DNA of 6,898 bases from Candidatus Bathyarchaeota archaeon (GTDB lineage Archaea; Thermoproteota; Bathyarchaeia; Bathyarchaeales; DTEX01): NCBI GenBank assembly GCA_021158305.1, contig JAGGUU010000077.1, positions 1 through 6,898 of the forward strand, given 5' to 3'. The translations under genes were made by a program, and so were the position numbers. Every line of letters begins with the position of its first letter. Position 1 is the stretch's first letter. Shown one piece after another: positions 4,817 to 6,898 of this stretch. The notes beneath the pieces were generated by a model, which made no database searches, had not been told where the DNA came from, and saw only the letters and a list, made by a program, of their open reading frames with translations.

Positions 4817-6345
4817 GGCTTGACTGATTCTTTCATAAATTTCCTCTTATACATCCTCCAGCTTAGGCATAGGGTTCTAGGATGGGAAGCTTTAACCTCA
4901 TCAATCGGACCTACAGAAGTATTGTGCGGAGCCTTCAAAACTTTTTCAGGATTCTCATAGGCTTCCTTCGATATGGCTTCCATCGCCCTGACGAATTCGT
5001 CTAGTTCCTCGATAGATGCTGACTCCGTTGGCTCTATCATCAATGCCTCATCAACTATAGGTGGGAAATAGATTGTCGGCGCATGAACGCCGTAATCAAG
5101 GAGTCTCTTCGCGACATTCTTTGCTGAGATTCCCGTCTCCGACCTCAGCCGTGAACAGCTCACTACAAATTCATGTTTTCTAGGCTTACCCCTACCATAG
5201 GGAACCTCAAAACCTCTAATATCTGATATTTTTGAGGCTAAATAGTTAGCGTTCAGCACGGATATCTCAGATATGCTTTTTAATCCCTCAGCTCCGACCG
5301 TTAGGATGTAAGCAAATGCCCGCACTAGAACGTCAAAGTTGCAGTAGAATCCCTTAACCTTCCCGATGCTGTGAGGAACATCATAGTTCAAGTAATACTT
5401 CTTCCCATCATATTCGACGAGTGGTACTGGCAGAAAATCTTTAAGATGCTCCTTAACTCCAACAGGTCCAGCGCCTGGTCCTCCCCCGCCATGCGGAGTT
5501 GAGAAGGTCTTGTGAAGATTCAGATGCACAATGTCGAAGCCCATGTCTCCTGGTCGAGTCTTTCCGAGAATAGCGTTCATGTTTGCTCCGTCATAGTAAA
5601 GCAACCCTCCAGAATCATGAATTATCTCCTCTATCTCCCTGATTCTCTCCTCAAATATTCCGAGGGTATTCGGGTTTGTCAGCATCAGCCCGGCAGTTCT
5701 TTGGGAAACAGCCTCTTTCAAGGCTTCTATATCTATGCATCCGCTTTCATCCGAAGGAACCGTTACAACCTCGAAGCCGCCCATTGACGCACTTGCCGGA
5801 TTAGTTCCATGAGCCGAATCTGGAACTATGATCTCTCTTCTCTTCTCAAGCTCACCCCGTATCCGATGATATGCCCTGATTATCAGTATGCCGGTGAATT
5901 CTCCATTTGCTCCGGCTGCTGGTTGCAAAGAGAATTTATGCATTCCCGTTATCTCGCAGAGCCAAAGGCCCAGCTTATACATGACCTCAAGCATGCCCTG
6001 CAAGGTCTCCTCAGGCTGGAGAGGATGTATCCACCGAACCTCATCGAGTGAGGCTATAGCATCATTCATTTTGGGATTATACTTCATCGTGCAGCTCCCA
6101 AGCGGATACAAGCCGTTATCGACTCCAAAGTTCATCTGCGAAAGCCGAGTGAAATGTTTCACCACCTCGACCTCTGAGACTTCGGGAAGATCCGGGAGCC
6201 TTCGTCTCCTAAGATTTTCGGGGATCTCACATAAAGCTGATTTGCTCGTATCCTTGATTGATGGAAAACTGTAACCCTTCCTACCTGATGCTCCAATACT
6301 GAATATTAAGGGCTCAGACCATCTAGCCTGCCTAAACTCTCCCAT
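4813..6345 (-). CDS. gcvPB: Glycine dehydrogenase (decarboxylating) subunit 2
   Basis: This is the PLP-binding subunit of the two-subunit P-protein, which decarboxylates glycine and loads the aminomethyl group on GcvH. The 510 residues are complete. YPLGSCTMKYNPK (80-92), HPLQPEETLQG (107-117), LQPAAGANGEFTG (140-152), DSAHGTNPASASMGG (176-190), LTNPNTLG (222-229) and YYDGANMNAI (250-259) are all typical. The Schiff-base lysine is Lys279 in HLNLHKTFSTPHGGGGPGAG. IYFPPIVDEALMIEPTES (425-442) closes the fold. ATG 6345 is fixed by a perfect GGAGGTG 7 nt upstream, lying inside the end of gcvPA, with only 4 nt between the two genes. It is convergent with gcvT and the stop codons overlap. Confidence 0.97.
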   Translation of the reverse strand: MGEFRQARWSEPLIFSIGASGRKGYSFPSIKDTSKSALCEIPENLRRRRLPDLPEVSEVEVVKHFTRLSQMNFGVDNGLYPLGSCTMKYNPKMNDAIASLDEVRWIHPLQPEETLQGMLEVMYKLGLWLCEITGMHKFSLQPAAGANGEFTGILIIRAYHRIRGELEKRREIIVPDSAHGTNPASASMGGFEVVTVPSDESGCIDIEALKEAVSQRTAGLMLTNPNTLGIFEERIREIEEIIHDSGGLLYYDGANMNAILGKTRPGDMGFDIVHLNLHKTFSTPHGGGGPGAGPVGVKEHLKDFLPVPLVEYDGKKYYLNYDVPHSIGKVKGFYCNFDVLVRAFAYILTVGAEGLKSISEISVLNANYLASKISDIRGFEVPYGRGKPRKHEFVVSCSRLRSETGISAKNVAKRLLDYGVHAPTIYFPPIVDEALMIEPTESASIEELDEFVRAMEAISKEAYENPEKVLKAPHNTSVGPIDEVKASHPRTLCLSWRMYKRKFMKESVKP

Positions 6346-6349
6346 TCAC

Positions 6350-6898
6350 TTACACCTCCAGTACTTCTCTTAAGGATTCACAGAAAAACTCAATCTCCCG
6401 CGAAGTGTGCATCTCTGTTACGCAGTAAAGGGATGTCTGTCCCAGCTCCGGAAACTCGCTGGTTAATTCTTTCCCGCCGATTATTCCTTTCTCCAGCAGT
6501 CTACGATTCACTTCTTGAAGAGATTTTGAAGATTCATCAAAGTTGATTGTAAATTCTTTGAAGTGATGAGCCTCAAAGAAGGGAACACGCACTTCATCGA
6601 TTCGGGAAAGCTTTTCTATGAAGAGACGCGTCTTTGAAATTATTATTTCGCCGATCTCTTGGAAGCCTCTCGGTCCTAGAAGAGCCATATAAACAGCTGC
6701 TCTTAAAGCGTAAAGAGCCTCATTAGTGCAGATGTTCGATGTAGCCCTATGGCGGCGTATATGTTGCTCTCGTGTCTGGAGAACCATGCAGAATGCTTGT
6801 CTCTCCCCATCCAGAGTCGTTGTCATTCCTATTATTCTTCCAGGCATCTGCCTTATGAGACGGTCTTCTCCCCTGCAAGCAAATATTCCGAGAAGTGA
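6350..6898 (-). CDS. gcvPA: Glycine dehydrogenase (decarboxylating) subunit 1, C-terminal part (5' end beyond right edge)
   Basis: This is the partner subunit of the archaeal/Gram-positive-type split P-protein. The frame is open from the right edge to a TAA at 6350-6352, covering the last 182 residues of a family usually near 440-450. The piece begins within the conserved block LGIFACRGEDRLIRQMPGRI, before the in-frame Met at 6847, so that Met is internal and not the start. Also diagnostic are GERQAFCMVLQTREQHIRR and RATSNICTNEAL, with the usual C-terminal domain after them. It lies directly upstream of gcvPB, whose ribosome site is embedded in its 3' end, giving a translationally coupled gcvPA-gcvPB unit and equal subunit output. 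The promoter is outside the window. Confidence 0.96.
   Translation of the reverse strand, partial: SLLGIFACRGEDRLIRQMPGRIIGMTTTLDGERQAFCMVLQTREQHIRRHRATSNICTNEALYALRAAVYMALLGPRGFQEIGEIIISKTRLFIEKLSRIDEVRVPFFEAHHFKEFTINFDESSKSLQEVNRRLLEKGIIGGKELTSEFPELGQTSLYCVTEMHTSREIEFFCESLREVLEV
6353..6359 (-). promoter_or_regulatory. Perfect Shine-Dalgarno GGAGGTG for gcvPB, inside gcvPA
   Basis: On the minus strand GGAGGTG is followed by the gcvPA stop TAA, then GTGA and the gcvPB ATG at 6345. It is the strongest ribosome site in the window. It fixes the gcvPB start and suggests coupled translation of the two P-protein subunits. Confidence 0.8.

Noticed and set aside
5512..6274. Plus-strand ORFs of 80-128 codons opposite gcvPB
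   Set aside because: They are antisense shadows of a fully conserved gcvPB reading frame.
6345..6847. Treating Met at 6847 as the start of gcvPA
   Set aside because: The frame stays open to the window edge, and the residues before it (LGIFACRGEDRLIRQ) are conserved GcvPA sequence, so the gene is cut by the edge.

Overview
The window reads as archaeal chromosome, most likely from an uncultured member of the Thermoproteota/Bathyarchaeia type. This is an inference from four things: glycine decarboxylase split into GcvPA and GcvPB, A/T-rich TATA-like boxes about 25 nt before several expected transcript starts, a mix of GGAG/GGTGAT ribosome sites with very short leaders, and heavy AGA/AGG arginine codon use. 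No gene here fixes the species.

Left part (1-1245): the 5' end of a secreted or membrane-anchored protein runs off the left edge on the minus strand. A 233-nt divergent intergenic region follows, holding an inverted repeat and a possible 16-codon leader ORF. Then comes a plus-strand polytopic membrane protein that looks like a divergent SpoIIM/DUF95 family member.

Middle (1276-2734, minus strand): a three-gene operon of small proteins. The first and third are distant paralogues of each other: a beta-rich start, a variable insert, then beta strands and a C-terminal helix, resembling a prokaryotic PH-like fold. The protein between them is unrecognised.

Centre (2735-3240): a complete type II tRNA-Leu(UAG) with encoded CCA on the minus strand. 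Downstream of it is a degraded direct repeat of its own 3' end. Upstream of it is a well-formed Shine-Dalgarno/ATG whose reading frame runs straight into the tRNA. Both look like scars of a past insertion or rearrangement at the tRNA.

Right part (3241-6898): the glycine cleavage system. gcvH and gcvT run rightward as one unit. gcvPA (5' end missing at the right edge) and gcvPB run leftward as another, coupled through a perfect GGAGGTG inside the end of gcvPA. The two units meet tail to tail, and the stop codons of gcvT and gcvPB share one TTAA. Together these supply the P-protein (both subunits), the H-protein lipoyl carrier and the T-protein aminomethyltransferase. They lack only the L-protein, dihydrolipoamide dehydrogenase, which is not in this window. 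No wholly new system is evident. The most novel material is the PH-like operon and the tRNA-Leu flanks.
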